Source: Bacteroidales bacterium UBA3856 (GTDB lineage Bacteria > Bacteroidota > Bacteroidia > Bacteroidales > UBA932). Taken from it: a stretch of DNA of 14,567 bases. The DNA lies in assembly GCA_002392525.1 (NCBI GenBank), contig DGHE01000148.1:1-14567 (forward strand), in the 5' to 3' direction. Every line of letters begins with the position of its first letter. The stretch's first letter is position 1. The notes under the pieces are model-generated. The model saw only the letters and a program-made list of their open reading frames with translations, searched no databases and was not told the DNA's origin. Positions 7,441-14,567 of the stretch are shown piece by piece. Position numbers and translations under genes: made by a program.

Positions 7441-8793
7441 TTACTTAATGGGGACAGCACGAATGTTGTCGATCTTAAGGATAGGCTTGCAGTCCGCGCC
7501 GGTAAGTCCGCCGCTTCCATTGAGGAACAGCACCAGAGAATCGAAGGAAGAAGCACTTACAGGCTCACCCTCGGTCAGCTTACCGTCGGCCTGGTAGAGA
7601 ATAGTATTCATCGGGATGGTAACCGTTATCCACTTTCCAGCGGTATGGGTTAAGCCATTGGCCCAAGGAGTGTACAGGGCACGGGGATACTTGGAGCCAT
7701 TATCGCCAATATACTTGTTGTTACAACCACCAAGGACCGTTCCCTCCGTATCTTTCGCACCTGCTTCGCCATTGGATACCACGGTAATAGCGGCAGGAAG
7801 AATTTGAAGGGCACCACCCGTCCAGGGATTCTCTTCAGGGATATACATCTCAAACTTGTAGGCCATATTGGCAAAGTCGGAGAAGTCGGCAAAAGCGGAG
7901 AGTTTGCGGCCGGAGGGAGCCGTGAAGGGCTCCGGATTCTGCCATGCTCCCGGCCAGTACTCAAAGCTGAATACGCCATCGGCCCACACACTACCATCAC
8001 CTTTCATCTCGGTAGCGCCATCGCCAAGCTGCAGGAAGTTACCGCTGATAGAGGTCTCGTCGGAGGTAACCACCTGAGCATGCCAACCGCGGTTGTCCGG
8101 GGCATAAAGACCCGTTTTTCCGTCAAAGTCAAAGAGCAGACCGCGCTGGTCCTGATACTGGAAGATGGAACCGGACAGGCCGGAGTTGGTCTTCACCTTT
8201 ACCATACCCGGCGTAGCGCCGGCAGGAATGGTAAGCGTGATATCATTCTCGGTATAACTGAGTTCGCTCACATCTACGCGGGCATCAACACCCTGGAACT
8301 CTACGTACTCCAAATCAATGAAGTAATCGCCGTAGATGTGTGCAACGGTTCCGGGATGGGCATACTCGCAGTCCATGGCATTGACAATAGGAGAAGGAGG
8401 CATTACGTGGAATGCATAATCAACAGTTTCACCGTCCTTTGTCAGGAAATAAATTTTGTCGGTTATCTCAGTCGCCTGGTTTTTAGGGACAGCAACCAGC
8501 AAAGTCTTATCCGTAATGTAGCTGGTATTGAGAACGGCAGGCTGGTCGTTGAACCGGATTCCCACTACGGAGGTAAGATTCTGACCCACCACACAGATGG
8601 TTTCATCCATATAGGCCTGATCAATCAGGATGTCCTTGTTGGCATAGCGGATATAGTCGATGACCGGTTTTCCACTAGTGAGGTGGAAACGGTCGGGATA
8701 ATCGACCTGCTCACAGGAAGCGAAGCCCATCATAAGAACCGACAGTGCTGCGATGCCTTTGATAATATTGATCTTTTTCATTGTCTTGTCCAT
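7441..8793 (-). CDS. Surface glycan-binding lipoprotein, SGBP-B-like (two IPT domains plus C-terminal binding domain)
   Basis: A 450-residue lipoprotein (lipobox GFASC, Cys27) with two IPT-like domains (about 43-130 and 133-212). Its C-terminal domain (about 216-450) resembles the glycan-binding domain of SGBP-B proteins first described in xyloglucan loci: FDFDGKTG (221-228), a variable loop, then long strands with FSFEYWPGAW (275-284), YKFEMYIPEENPW (312-324) and WITVTIPM (388-395), ending in LKIDNIRAVPIK. The many tryptophans and tyrosines in this domain are typical of sugar platforms. It sits directly after SusD, where SusE-type or SGBP proteins normally lie, so it should help capture the polysaccharide at the surface. 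ATG 8793 overlaps the SusD stop by one base (TAATG); ATG 8781 would give a more ordinary MKKINIIKG signal start, so the start is uncertain by four residues. Ligand is inferred as glucomannan, mannan or xyloglucan. Confidence 0.85.
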   Translation of the reverse strand: MDKTMKKINIIKGIAALSVLMMGFASCEQVDYPDRFHLTSGKPVIDYIRYANKDILIDQAYMDETICVVGQNLTSVVGIRFNDQPAVLNTSYITDKTLLVAVPKNQATEITDKIYFLTKDGETVDYAFHVMPPSPIVNAMDCEYAHPGTVAHIYGDYFIDLEYVEFQGVDARVDVSELSYTENDITLTIPAGATPGMVKVKTNSGLSGSIFQYQDQRGLLFDFDGKTGLYAPDNRGWHAQVVTSDETSISGNFLQLGDGATEMKGDGSVWADGVFSFEYWPGAWQNPEPFTAPSGRKLSAFADFSDFANMAYKFEMYIPEENPWTGGALQILPAAITVVSNGEAGAKDTEGTVLGGCNNKYIGDNGSKYPRALYTPWANGLTHTAGKWITVTIPMNTILYQADGKLTEGEPVSASSFDSLVLFLNGSGGLTGADCKPILKIDNIRAVPIK

Positions 8794-10538
8794 TAGAAAT
8801 TGTAAGGATAAGCTTCGCGGATGTTATCCACGTGTACGGGAGTGGCATCGGAGGCCATTTTACCATTGAAAACAACGTCCTCTGTCGGGAACGGAAGCTG
8901 GAAGCTGGAGGCCGTCACATTGGGGTTGTCGTAGTCGGTGCCGGGATAACCCACATCCTTGAGCTGGCCCTTCTTGCTCCATACGCCGGTCTCGTAATAA
9001 CCTTTATAAAGGGCATCCAGACCAAAGTAGTCGGAACGGCGCTGTGCCTTGAGCTCATTGATGCAGTAATCCATATCGTAGTAGGAGCGACGTACATAGT
9101 CGTACCAGCGGTCACCCTCTCCGGCCAGTTCCAAACGACGCTCTTTCCAGATGTCGTCGTAGGTGATGTCGTCGAGATCTTCAGCGCCGGCGCGTTCGCG
9201 CACATCGTTTACATAGTCAAGAGCCTCGTCAGGATCACCGGTGAGGAACTTCGCCTCGGCATAGATCAGATACACATCGGAAAGACGGATCAGGTGCGTA
9301 GGAAGCTGGTTGGCCATACGGGCAGCCGGAACGCCCAAGGCTGCCTTGTGGTCTGCATTGTCTCCGTACAGATGCTTCACATTGTTGGTACCGGTAGGGC
9401 ACTGCATTTGACCTCCGGGGCCACCTGCGCCATACTCGGTGTCATAGATGAAGCGAAGGAAGTCAAAACCGCCTTTATCAGTCCAGAAATAATCGTACTT
9501 ATCGCCAGGCATCATCATGGTAGCCTTGCGGCGGGTGTCCTTCTCTGCTTTACGGAGGGCAGGATCATCCGTAGGCTTCACGCCAAAGGCATCCTGAAGG
9601 TCCACGGAGGGACCGCCCCAACCGCCCCAGACGTCTCCGTTCTCGTCAAAACCCACCATGGCGAGGTCGCTCTGGAGCGTGTTCTGACGGGTCCACTGCT
9701 CGCCGGTAACCGTCCACTGCCAGGAGATAAGGGATTCTCCCGTAGCATTATAAACGGAAGGAGCCAGGCGGAACACATCGGAGAAAACGGGAGTAAGCTT
9801 TCGGCCAGAATGATCGATGACATCCTTGGCATATTGGGCTGCCTTGGTAAGATCGTCATTGCTCAGCTGACCGGAGAGGCCGGCTTTGGTGAGATATACT
9901 TTGGCCAGGAGTGCCTCGGCGCCATAGTAATCAATTCTCTGATTCCAGCCGGAAGTCTGCTTGGGAAGCATTTCCATTGCGGTTTCAAGCGTATAAATGA
10001 TATAATCATATACGCCTTCACGATCTACCTTGTCGATCGTGTTGTATTCACCGGAAGCCAGCAACTCGGAATTGTCATGAACGATGGGAACAGCACCGAA
10101 GGTACGTACCATGAAGAAGTATGCGAAAGCCTTCCAGGTGAGCGCCTCGCCGATATACTTGCGTTTAGCAGCCTCGGAGGGGCCTTCGGAATTCATGATA
10201 TTGTGGATAACGGTATTGGCATGACCGTTGACAGCCCACAGGGAGTAAGACATATTCACCAGGTCCTCATCGGTACCATTGGTGGTAAAGCTCAGATACG
10301 GGCTCTGGCCCCAGTACATATTACCGGACATCACCTCACCGATCTTGATGAAGCCGCGCTGGAAGTCATACCAGGGGGAATTATACAAATAGTTTACAGC
10401 CTGCTCGCACTGGAGGTCGTTCTTGTAGAAATTGTCCACATTGTAGCTGTCCTCGGTAGGGCGGGTCAGGAATTTCTCGCAGGAAGCAAAAGACAGGACG
10501 GTCGCAATGACGGCGATTCCCTTATATATATTTTTCAT
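8793..10538 (-). CDS. susD-like: SusD/RagB-family glycan-binding lipoprotein
   Basis: A 581-residue outer-membrane lipoprotein (lipobox FASC, Cys20) forming the lid over its SusC partner and helping to bind oligosaccharides. Typical features are the N-terminal CEKFLTRPTEDSY, helical TPR-like segments such as EALTWKAFAYFFMVRTFGAVPIVHD in the first half, and the C-terminal RagB/SusD block containing HLIRLSDVYLIYAEA, then DYVNDVRERAG and IWKERRLELAGEGDRWYDYVR. The length is normal for the family. The start is taken at ATG 10538, because an AGGAGG Shine-Dalgarno site ends eight bases before it; an in-frame TTG at 10544 would lie only two bases from that site and is less likely. The gap from the SusC stop is 18 bases. 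The stop codon overlaps the ATG of the next gene (TAATG). Confidence 0.95.
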   Translation of the reverse strand: MKNIYKGIAVIATVLSFASCEKFLTRPTEDSYNVDNFYKNDLQCEQAVNYLYNSPWYDFQRGFIKIGEVMSGNMYWGQSPYLSFTTNGTDEDLVNMSYSLWAVNGHANTVIHNIMNSEGPSEAAKRKYIGEALTWKAFAYFFMVRTFGAVPIVHDNSELLASGEYNTIDKVDREGVYDYIIYTLETAMEMLPKQTSGWNQRIDYYGAEALLAKVYLTKAGLSGQLSNDDLTKAAQYAKDVIDHSGRKLTPVFSDVFRLAPSVYNATGESLISWQWTVTGEQWTRQNTLQSDLAMVGFDENGDVWGGWGGPSVDLQDAFGVKPTDDPALRKAEKDTRRKATMMMPGDKYDYFWTDKGGFDFLRFIYDTEYGAGGPGGQMQCPTGTNNVKHLYGDNADHKAALGVPAARMANQLPTHLIRLSDVYLIYAEAKFLTGDPDEALDYVNDVRERAGAEDLDDITYDDIWKERRLELAGEGDRWYDYVRRSYYDMDYCINELKAQRRSDYFGLDALYKGYYETGVWSKKGQLKDVGYPGTDYDNPNVTASSFQLPFPTEDVVFNGKMASDATPVHVDNIREAYPYNF

Positions 10539-10546
10539 ATTCAAAT

Positions 10547-10552
10547 CCTCCT
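10547..10552 (-). promoter_or_regulatory. Strong Shine-Dalgarno site of the susD-like gene
   Basis: The message reads GAAGGAGG, eight bases, then ATG at 10538. This is a consensus site at good spacing, unlike every other start in this operon, where I see no or only weak complementarity. It decides between ATG 10538 and the upstream TTG 10544. Confidence 0.8.
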
Positions 10553-10556
10553 TCGT

Positions 10557-13500
10557 TTAGAAAGTAAAGCTTACGCCGAAAGAATAAAGGGTAGGAGAAG
10601 GATAACGTCCGTTGTCCAGACCATAGGTAAGGCCCGTAGCATCCTGGGTGGAAGCGCCCACTTCCGGATCGTAACCCGTATACTTGGTAAACGTGTACAG
10701 ATTCTGGATGTTGCAGTATATCCTGATGTTGTCAATCCTGGCCTTCTGGAGGAGACGCTTGGGGAAGGTGTAACCCAAGGTGACATTCTTGATGCGCAGG
10801 TAGCTGCCATCCTCTACATAACGGCTGCTGATACGGTCGTTGTCGTTAGGGTCGTCAGGAACAGGACGAGGCGTTTTAGTTCCGGTGTTCGCAACTTTCA
10901 CATTGGTGATATCTTCATACCAGTTGTAAATATTACCGGTACCGTCATATACCTTGGCGGCGTCGATAGGAACCAACTGGGCACGGTCTGCAATGCTGCG
11001 GACCTGATTGGTCCAGGCGCTGCTCATGTGAGTAAGGGTAATAGCATTGTAGTTGAGCACTTTATTACCGACGGAACCGTTGAGGAAAATGCTCAAATCC
11101 CAGTTCTTGTAGGTGAAAGTGTTGGTCCAGCCAAAAGTAAACAGCGGAAGCGGGGAACCAATGTCCGTACGGTCCTTTTCATTGATTACACCGTCATTGT
11201 TGATATCCTTATACTTGATATCACCCACCCATACGGTATTCTTTCGGTTGAAAACGCCGTCGGCGGGGAATTTTTCCGCCTTCGGGGAGTTCATAATGTC
11301 TTCATAAGACTCATAAACACCATCCACGACATATCCATAGAAGTTGTACAGGGGCTTTCCAATTTCGCTGACGCAAACCACGTCGCTCCACTGGCCATAA
11401 CCCACAAGGGCGGCATTGGTGGTTCCGTCCAGGCCAATCAGCTTGTTGCGGTTGAAGGAAAGCTGGACGTTGGAATCCCAAGTGAAGTTCTTTGTGGACA
11501 CGGGGTGCGTGTCCAGCGTGATTTCCAGACCCTTGTTCTCAATGGAACCGTAGTTGCCCTTAGGTGCAGCCAGGGCAGAAGAGCTGTTGCCCTGGGTACC
11601 CATATAGGAAGGAAGCTGCATGCCCATGAGCATATCGTCGGAACGCTTGTAATAAGCATCCACGGTAAGGTTAATCTTGCTGTCCAGGAAACTCAGGTCC
11701 AGACCTACGTTGAGCTGCTGCTGTTTCTCCCAGCGGATAGATTCGTTAGGAATGTTGGCAGGACGATAACCTGCACCCAGGGCAGAAGGCATTGTGCTCA
11801 AAGCAGAGCCCCAGGCATAGGCACCGATATTGGAATTACCGGTCTGTCCCCAGCCCAGACGGAGCTTACCATTGTTAATCACATTCTTTGCACCTTCGAA
11901 GAACTTCTCATTGGAGAACTTCCAGGAAACGGCGAAAGAGTGGAAGCCGGCCCAACGGTTGTTGGGGCCGAAGTTGGAGGAACCGTCGTAACGGAAAGTG
12001 TAGGTGGCCAGATAACGGTCGTCGTAGTTATAGGTCTCGCGGGTAAAGAAAGAAGCCATGGCTGCCGATCCGAAGCCGGAGCCTACTTTGGCCGATTTGC
12101 TGTCTCCCAGAGAAACGTTGTGGACAGAATCTGAAGGAAGATCCGTGGTGGCGCCGCTCAGATAATCCCAACGGGATTCCCAGGCCTCCTGACCCAACAT
12201 GGCGGAAAAGCTGTGCTTTCCGATGGTGTTGGAGTAGGTGACGTAGTTTTTGAGCTGCCAGAAGGTGTTGCTGTTCTTCTGGGTGCTCATGGAGTTCTGG
12301 GGACGTTTCCAACCGCCCAGGTCCACCATCGGCTCATAGCGCGTAGCCTTGGAACCGCTGATGTCGAAACCCAGTTCCGTGCGCCATACAAGGTGCTTGA
12401 TGGGCGTGAGCTCGGCATAGATGTTTCCCGTGAGCTTCTGGCGGTTCAGAAGACGCTCATTCATCATGGCGAGGGCTACGGGGTTGGGGCTGGTGTACCC
12501 CTCCCGCACCGTAGAAGAATAATTGCCAAAGACATCGTACACGGGAATATCGGGCAGGGTGGTAAGGGAATAATAGATGAGACCCTCGTTAGAGTCGGCC
12601 AGTTTCAGGTCGTCCTTGGTGCTGGCATAGGTCACATTAAGACCCAGCTTGAACCACTCCTTGAGCTGGGTATCCAGGTTGGTACGCACGCTGAAGCGGT
12701 TGAAGTTGGAGCCGATGATGGTACCCTCCTGGTTCATATAAGATCCTGACACATAGTACTGTACCTTCTCAGTGCCGCCCTGGGCGCTGATCTGGTGCTG
12801 GTGTTGGAGAGCAGTACGGAAAATTTCATCCTGCCAGTTGGTACCCGCTCCCAGAATGGAGGGGTCTGCGTACAGCGCGTTATCCTGATAGTAACCCTGG
12901 GCTACCATGTCATTGTAATAAGCAGAATAATCGCGGAGATTCATCATATCCAGACGTTTGGTCTGGCGGGAAACGGCAAACATGCCGTCATAGGTGAACT
13001 TGGCCTCGCCGGCCTTACCGTGCTTGGTGGTGATGAGGACGACACCGTTAGCACCCTGGGCACCGTAGATAGCGGTAGCGGAAGCATCCTTGAGGATTTC
13101 CATGCTCACGATATCGGCGGGGTTGATGGTGGAGAGAGGAGAGATGGTGGAGACACGGCCGTTGCCGAGGGCGTCACCCAGACCAAAATCTGCACCGGAG
13201 TTGCCGCCGCCCTGCACGATGACACCGTCAATGACGTACAGAGGCTCAGCATTGGCGTTCACGGTAGCTTGACCGCGGACGCGGATGGAAGAGGAAGAGC
13301 CCGGAGCACCGGAAGTCTGCACGGCAGAAACGCCGGCAGCACGACCCTGCAGAGACTGGTCCAGGCTGGTGATGATGGAGCCCTTGAGGTCTTCTTCCTT
13401 CATGGAAACGGAAGAGCCGGAGAGGTCGCTCCTTTTCATAGTACCGTAACCCACGACGACAACCTCGTCGAGGAACTCGGTATCCTCTTTCAGGACCACG

Positions 13501-13766
13501 TTGATGACAGACTGGCTGCCAACAGCGATTTCCTGAGCTGCATAGCCGATGGAAGAGAACACGAGCGTAGCGCCGGGCTTCACCGTGATCACGTAGTTTC
13601 CATCAAGGTCTGTGGTGACACCGTTCTGGGTGCCTTTCTCCATTACAGACACGCCGATCGCCGGTCCCTGGGCATCAGAGACAGTACCACGGACGGTCTT
13701 GTTCTGTGCGAACAGAGCCGCGGTGGCGAGGAGTGCCAGCATGAAGGTCACAAATTTTTGTTTCAT
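10557..13766 (-). CDS. susC-like: SusC/RagA-family TonB-dependent outer-membrane transporter
   Basis: A 1069-residue outer-membrane protein that imports oligosaccharides using TonB energy together with the SusD lid. Order of parts: signal peptide (about 1-21, ending ALFAQ), a carboxypeptidase-regulatory-like beta-sandwich (about 24-95; GTVSDAQGPAIGVSV), a TonB-box-like segment DEVVVVGYG (100-108), a plug domain (about 112-250; IRVRGQATVNANAEPLYVIDG at its centre, then EILKDASATAIYGA at 223-236), and a beta-barrel ending in aromatic residues (FGVSFTF, terminal Phe), as expected for outer-membrane barrel assembly. The plug carries a glycine-rich loop at about 185-204. Length is usual for SusC. 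ATG 13766 follows the mannanase stop by 24 bases; no clear Shine-Dalgarno site is present. Partnership with the adjacent susD-like gene is standard; substrate (mannan or glucomannan oligosaccharides) is inferred from neighbours. Confidence 0.96.
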   Translation of the reverse strand: MKQKFVTFMLALLATAALFAQNKTVRGTVSDAQGPAIGVSVMEKGTQNGVTTDLDGNYVITVKPGATLVFSSIGYAAQEIAVGSQSVINVVLKEDTEFLDEVVVVGYGTMKRSDLSGSSVSMKEEDLKGSIITSLDQSLQGRAAGVSAVQTSGAPGSSSSIRVRGQATVNANAEPLYVIDGVIVQGGGNSGADFGLGDALGNGRVSTISPLSTINPADIVSMEILKDASATAIYGAQGANGVVLITTKHGKAGEAKFTYDGMFAVSRQTKRLDMMNLRDYSAYYNDMVAQGYYQDNALYADPSILGAGTNWQDEIFRTALQHQHQISAQGGTEKVQYYVSGSYMNQEGTIIGSNFNRFSVRTNLDTQLKEWFKLGLNVTYASTKDDLKLADSNEGLIYYSLTTLPDIPVYDVFGNYSSTVREGYTSPNPVALAMMNERLLNRQKLTGNIYAELTPIKHLVWRTELGFDISGSKATRYEPMVDLGGWKRPQNSMSTQKNSNTFWQLKNYVTYSNTIGKHSFSAMLGQEAWESRWDYLSGATTDLPSDSVHNVSLGDSKSAKVGSGFGSAAMASFFTRETYNYDDRYLATYTFRYDGSSNFGPNNRWAGFHSFAVSWKFSNEKFFEGAKNVINNGKLRLGWGQTGNSNIGAYAWGSALSTMPSALGAGYRPANIPNESIRWEKQQQLNVGLDLSFLDSKINLTVDAYYKRSDDMLMGMQLPSYMGTQGNSSSALAAPKGNYGSIENKGLEITLDTHPVSTKNFTWDSNVQLSFNRNKLIGLDGTTNAALVGYGQWSDVVCVSEIGKPLYNFYGYVVDGVYESYEDIMNSPKAEKFPADGVFNRKNTVWVGDIKYKDINNDGVINEKDRTDIGSPLPLFTFGWTNTFTYKNWDLSIFLNGSVGNKVLNYNAITLTHMSSAWTNQVRSIADRAQLVPIDAAKVYDGTGNIYNWYEDITNVKVANTGTKTPRPVPDDPNDNDRISSRYVEDGSYLRIKNVTLGYTFPKRLLQKARIDNIRIYCNIQNLYTFTKYTGYDPEVGASTQDATGLTYGLDNGRYPSPTLYSFGVSFTF

Positions 13767-13790
13767 GCTACTTGTGAGTTTGGTTAATGG

Positions 13791-14567
13791 TTAGTTATTA
13801 AGATTAATTGTGTATTCCCTGATAATGGAGACGGTGGAATCCGTCACATACACGCCATTGAGGCCCTGCGCCTCCTGGGCGGGGTCTCCGGTGTAGGGGT
13901 CTCCGCTCTCCCACTGCTCGTGAAGCGGATTGGCAAAGCCGCTCCAGCCCCAGAAGTTGGCGCCCTGGAGTTCTTTTCCTACGCGGGAGAAAACGTAGGT
14001 ATAATAGGTATCGCGCGCACGCGTGGAAGCAGCCTTGTCTGCCTTGAATCCGTCGCGCGGGAAGCCGAATTCCTCGCATACCACGGGAAGGCCCAGGCGG
14101 GCGGCCACTTCGGCATGCTCCTTCAGGTACGCGCCGGTCTTTTCGATAGCGGCCGGGAGCGTACCCTCAAGGTCTTCGGCGCTGGCCCAGCTCCAGTTGT
14201 AAGGCCAGATGTGGATGGTCATGTAGTCCACGCCGGGGATGGTGTTCACCTGTTCCAGCAGAACGGAGTCGTTCTCACAGCCCATGAGGCCTTCGTTGCC
14301 GGTGGAGAGAAGGTGATTGGGGTCTATTTCCTTGATGATGCGGGCCGTTTCCGTCATCCAGCCGATGAAGCCGGCGCGGATCTCGGGGGCGTCGGAGAAG
14401 CAGCGGGGCTCGTTGCCGATTTGCCAGGAGAAGATGGCGGGATCTTCTTTATAGGGTTTGCCGGTAATGCTGTTGGTGCGGCCGACGATCTTGCGCACGT
14501 GGCTATAGAATAGTTCCTGGCTTTCCTTAGACGTCTGGAATATGCGCATCTGCTGCATGAAGGGCCA
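13791..14567 (-). CDS. GH5 (subfamily 7-like) endo-beta-1,4-mannanase, C-terminal part
   Basis: The frame is open at the window end (codons W-P-F before the first Met at 14558), so that Met is internal and the true start lies beyond 14567. The 258 visible residues hold the catalytic half of a GH5 mannanase: FSWQIGNEPR with the acid/base Glu, STGNEG, IHIWPYNW (the His-x-Trp-Pro of mannanases), VVCEEFGFPRD with the nucleophile Glu, and NFWGWSGF near the end. These match subfamily 7, which is essentially all beta-mannanases, so the enzyme probably attacks mannan, galactomannan or glucomannan backbones. From the usual size I expect roughly 150-200 residues plus a signal to be missing. It is the most upstream gene seen, 24 bases before susC, placing degradative genes on both sides of the transport pair. 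Confidence 0.9.
   Translation of the reverse strand, partial: WPFMQQMRIFQTSKESQELFYSHVRKIVGRTNSITGKPYKEDPAIFSWQIGNEPRCFSDAPEIRAGFIGWMTETARIIKEIDPNHLLSTGNEGLMGCENDSVLLEQVNTIPGVDYMTIHIWPYNWSWASAEDLEGTLPAAIEKTGAYLKEHAEVAARLGLPVVCEEFGFPRDGFKADKAASTRARDTYYTYVFSRVGKELQGANFWGWSGFANPLHEQWESGDPYTGDPAQEAQGLNGVYVTDSTVSIIREYTINLNN

Noticed and set aside
5526..7448. Plus-strand open frame of 640 codons opposite the large surface protein
   Set aside because: The opposite strand encodes a clear lipoprotein with IPT repeats. The antisense product is rich in His, Gly and Ile without any domain pattern.
7441..8793. Naming the gene after susD as SusE or SusF
   Set aside because: The IPT-plus-C-terminal binding domain layout resembles SGBP-B proteins, not the starch-binding SusE/F fold series.
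10539..10544. TTG at 10544 as the susD start
   Set aside because: It would lie only two bases from the AGGAGG site, whereas ATG 10538 has ideal spacing and begins a normal lipoprotein signal.
8781..12134. Plus-strand open frame of 1117 codons opposite susD and susC
   Set aside because: It begins with TTG, crosses the susC/susD boundary, has no recognisable domains, and lies wholly opposite two certain genes. Long antisense frames are a by-product of codon bias in this kind of DNA.
1..14567. CRISPR arrays, tRNA or rRNA genes, insertion sequences, prophage or defence genes
   Set aside because: The window is filled by nine protein genes with gaps of at most 55 bases, and no direct-repeat arrays, transposase motifs or RNA gene signatures were seen.

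Overview
The window is an interior slice of a polysaccharide utilisation locus (PUL) from a member of the Bacteroidota, probably a gut or rumen Bacteroidales. The evidence is a SusC/SusD pair, surface lipoproteins with N-terminal Cys lipoboxes, BACON and IPT/TIG domains, and mostly weak Shine-Dalgarno sites. By eye the DNA is richer in G+C than typical Bacteroides, which suggests another Bacteroidales genus, but the sequence does not settle the genus. All nine genes lie on the minus strand, so transcription runs from high to low coordinates. Both ends of the window cut through a gene. No promoter, regulator or terminator of the operon is visible.

In transcription order the layout is: the C-terminal part of a GH5 (subfamily 7-like) beta-mannanase (13791-14567, cut at the window end); a SusC TonB-dependent transporter (10557-13766); a SusD glycan-binding lipoprotein (8793-10538); a 450-residue surface glycan-binding protein with an SGBP-B-like C-terminal domain (7441-8793); a large 825-residue surface protein with about six IPT repeats and a duplicated C-terminal binding-like module (4944-7421); a tandem-BACON GH5 (subfamily 4-like) endoglucanase (3059-4888); a GH26 mannanase (1977-3059); a cytoplasmic GH130 mannosylglucose phosphorylase (823-1974); and the N-terminal 274 residues of a GH31 enzyme with an inserted PA14 domain (1-823, cut at position 1). 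No gap exceeds 55 bases.

The genes fit one pathway. GH5_7, GH26 and GH5_4 would cut a beta-1,4 mannan/glucomannan (perhaps also xyloglucan) at the surface or in the periplasm. The two surface proteins and SusD would hold the chains, and SusC would import oligosaccharides. GH130 would split 4-O-beta-mannosyl-glucose in the cytoplasm with phosphate, giving mannose-1-phosphate and glucose. The GH26-GH130 neighbour pair is the known mannan module of Bacteroides. The partner mannobiose 2-epimerase and the inner-membrane sugar transporter are not in the window. The GH31, which resembles alpha-xylosidases, is the odd member and hints at a mixed glucomannan/xyloglucan target.

Points for a second look are the duplicated C-terminal module of the 825-residue protein, a perfect 8-bp inverted repeat in the only sizeable intercistronic gap, a drop in G+C across the GH5_4 gene, and a chain of 1-2 nt gene junctions that locks a cytosolic phosphorylase between exported enzymes. 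No unknown class of system was found. The novelty lies in the gene combination and the domain make-up of the binding proteins.
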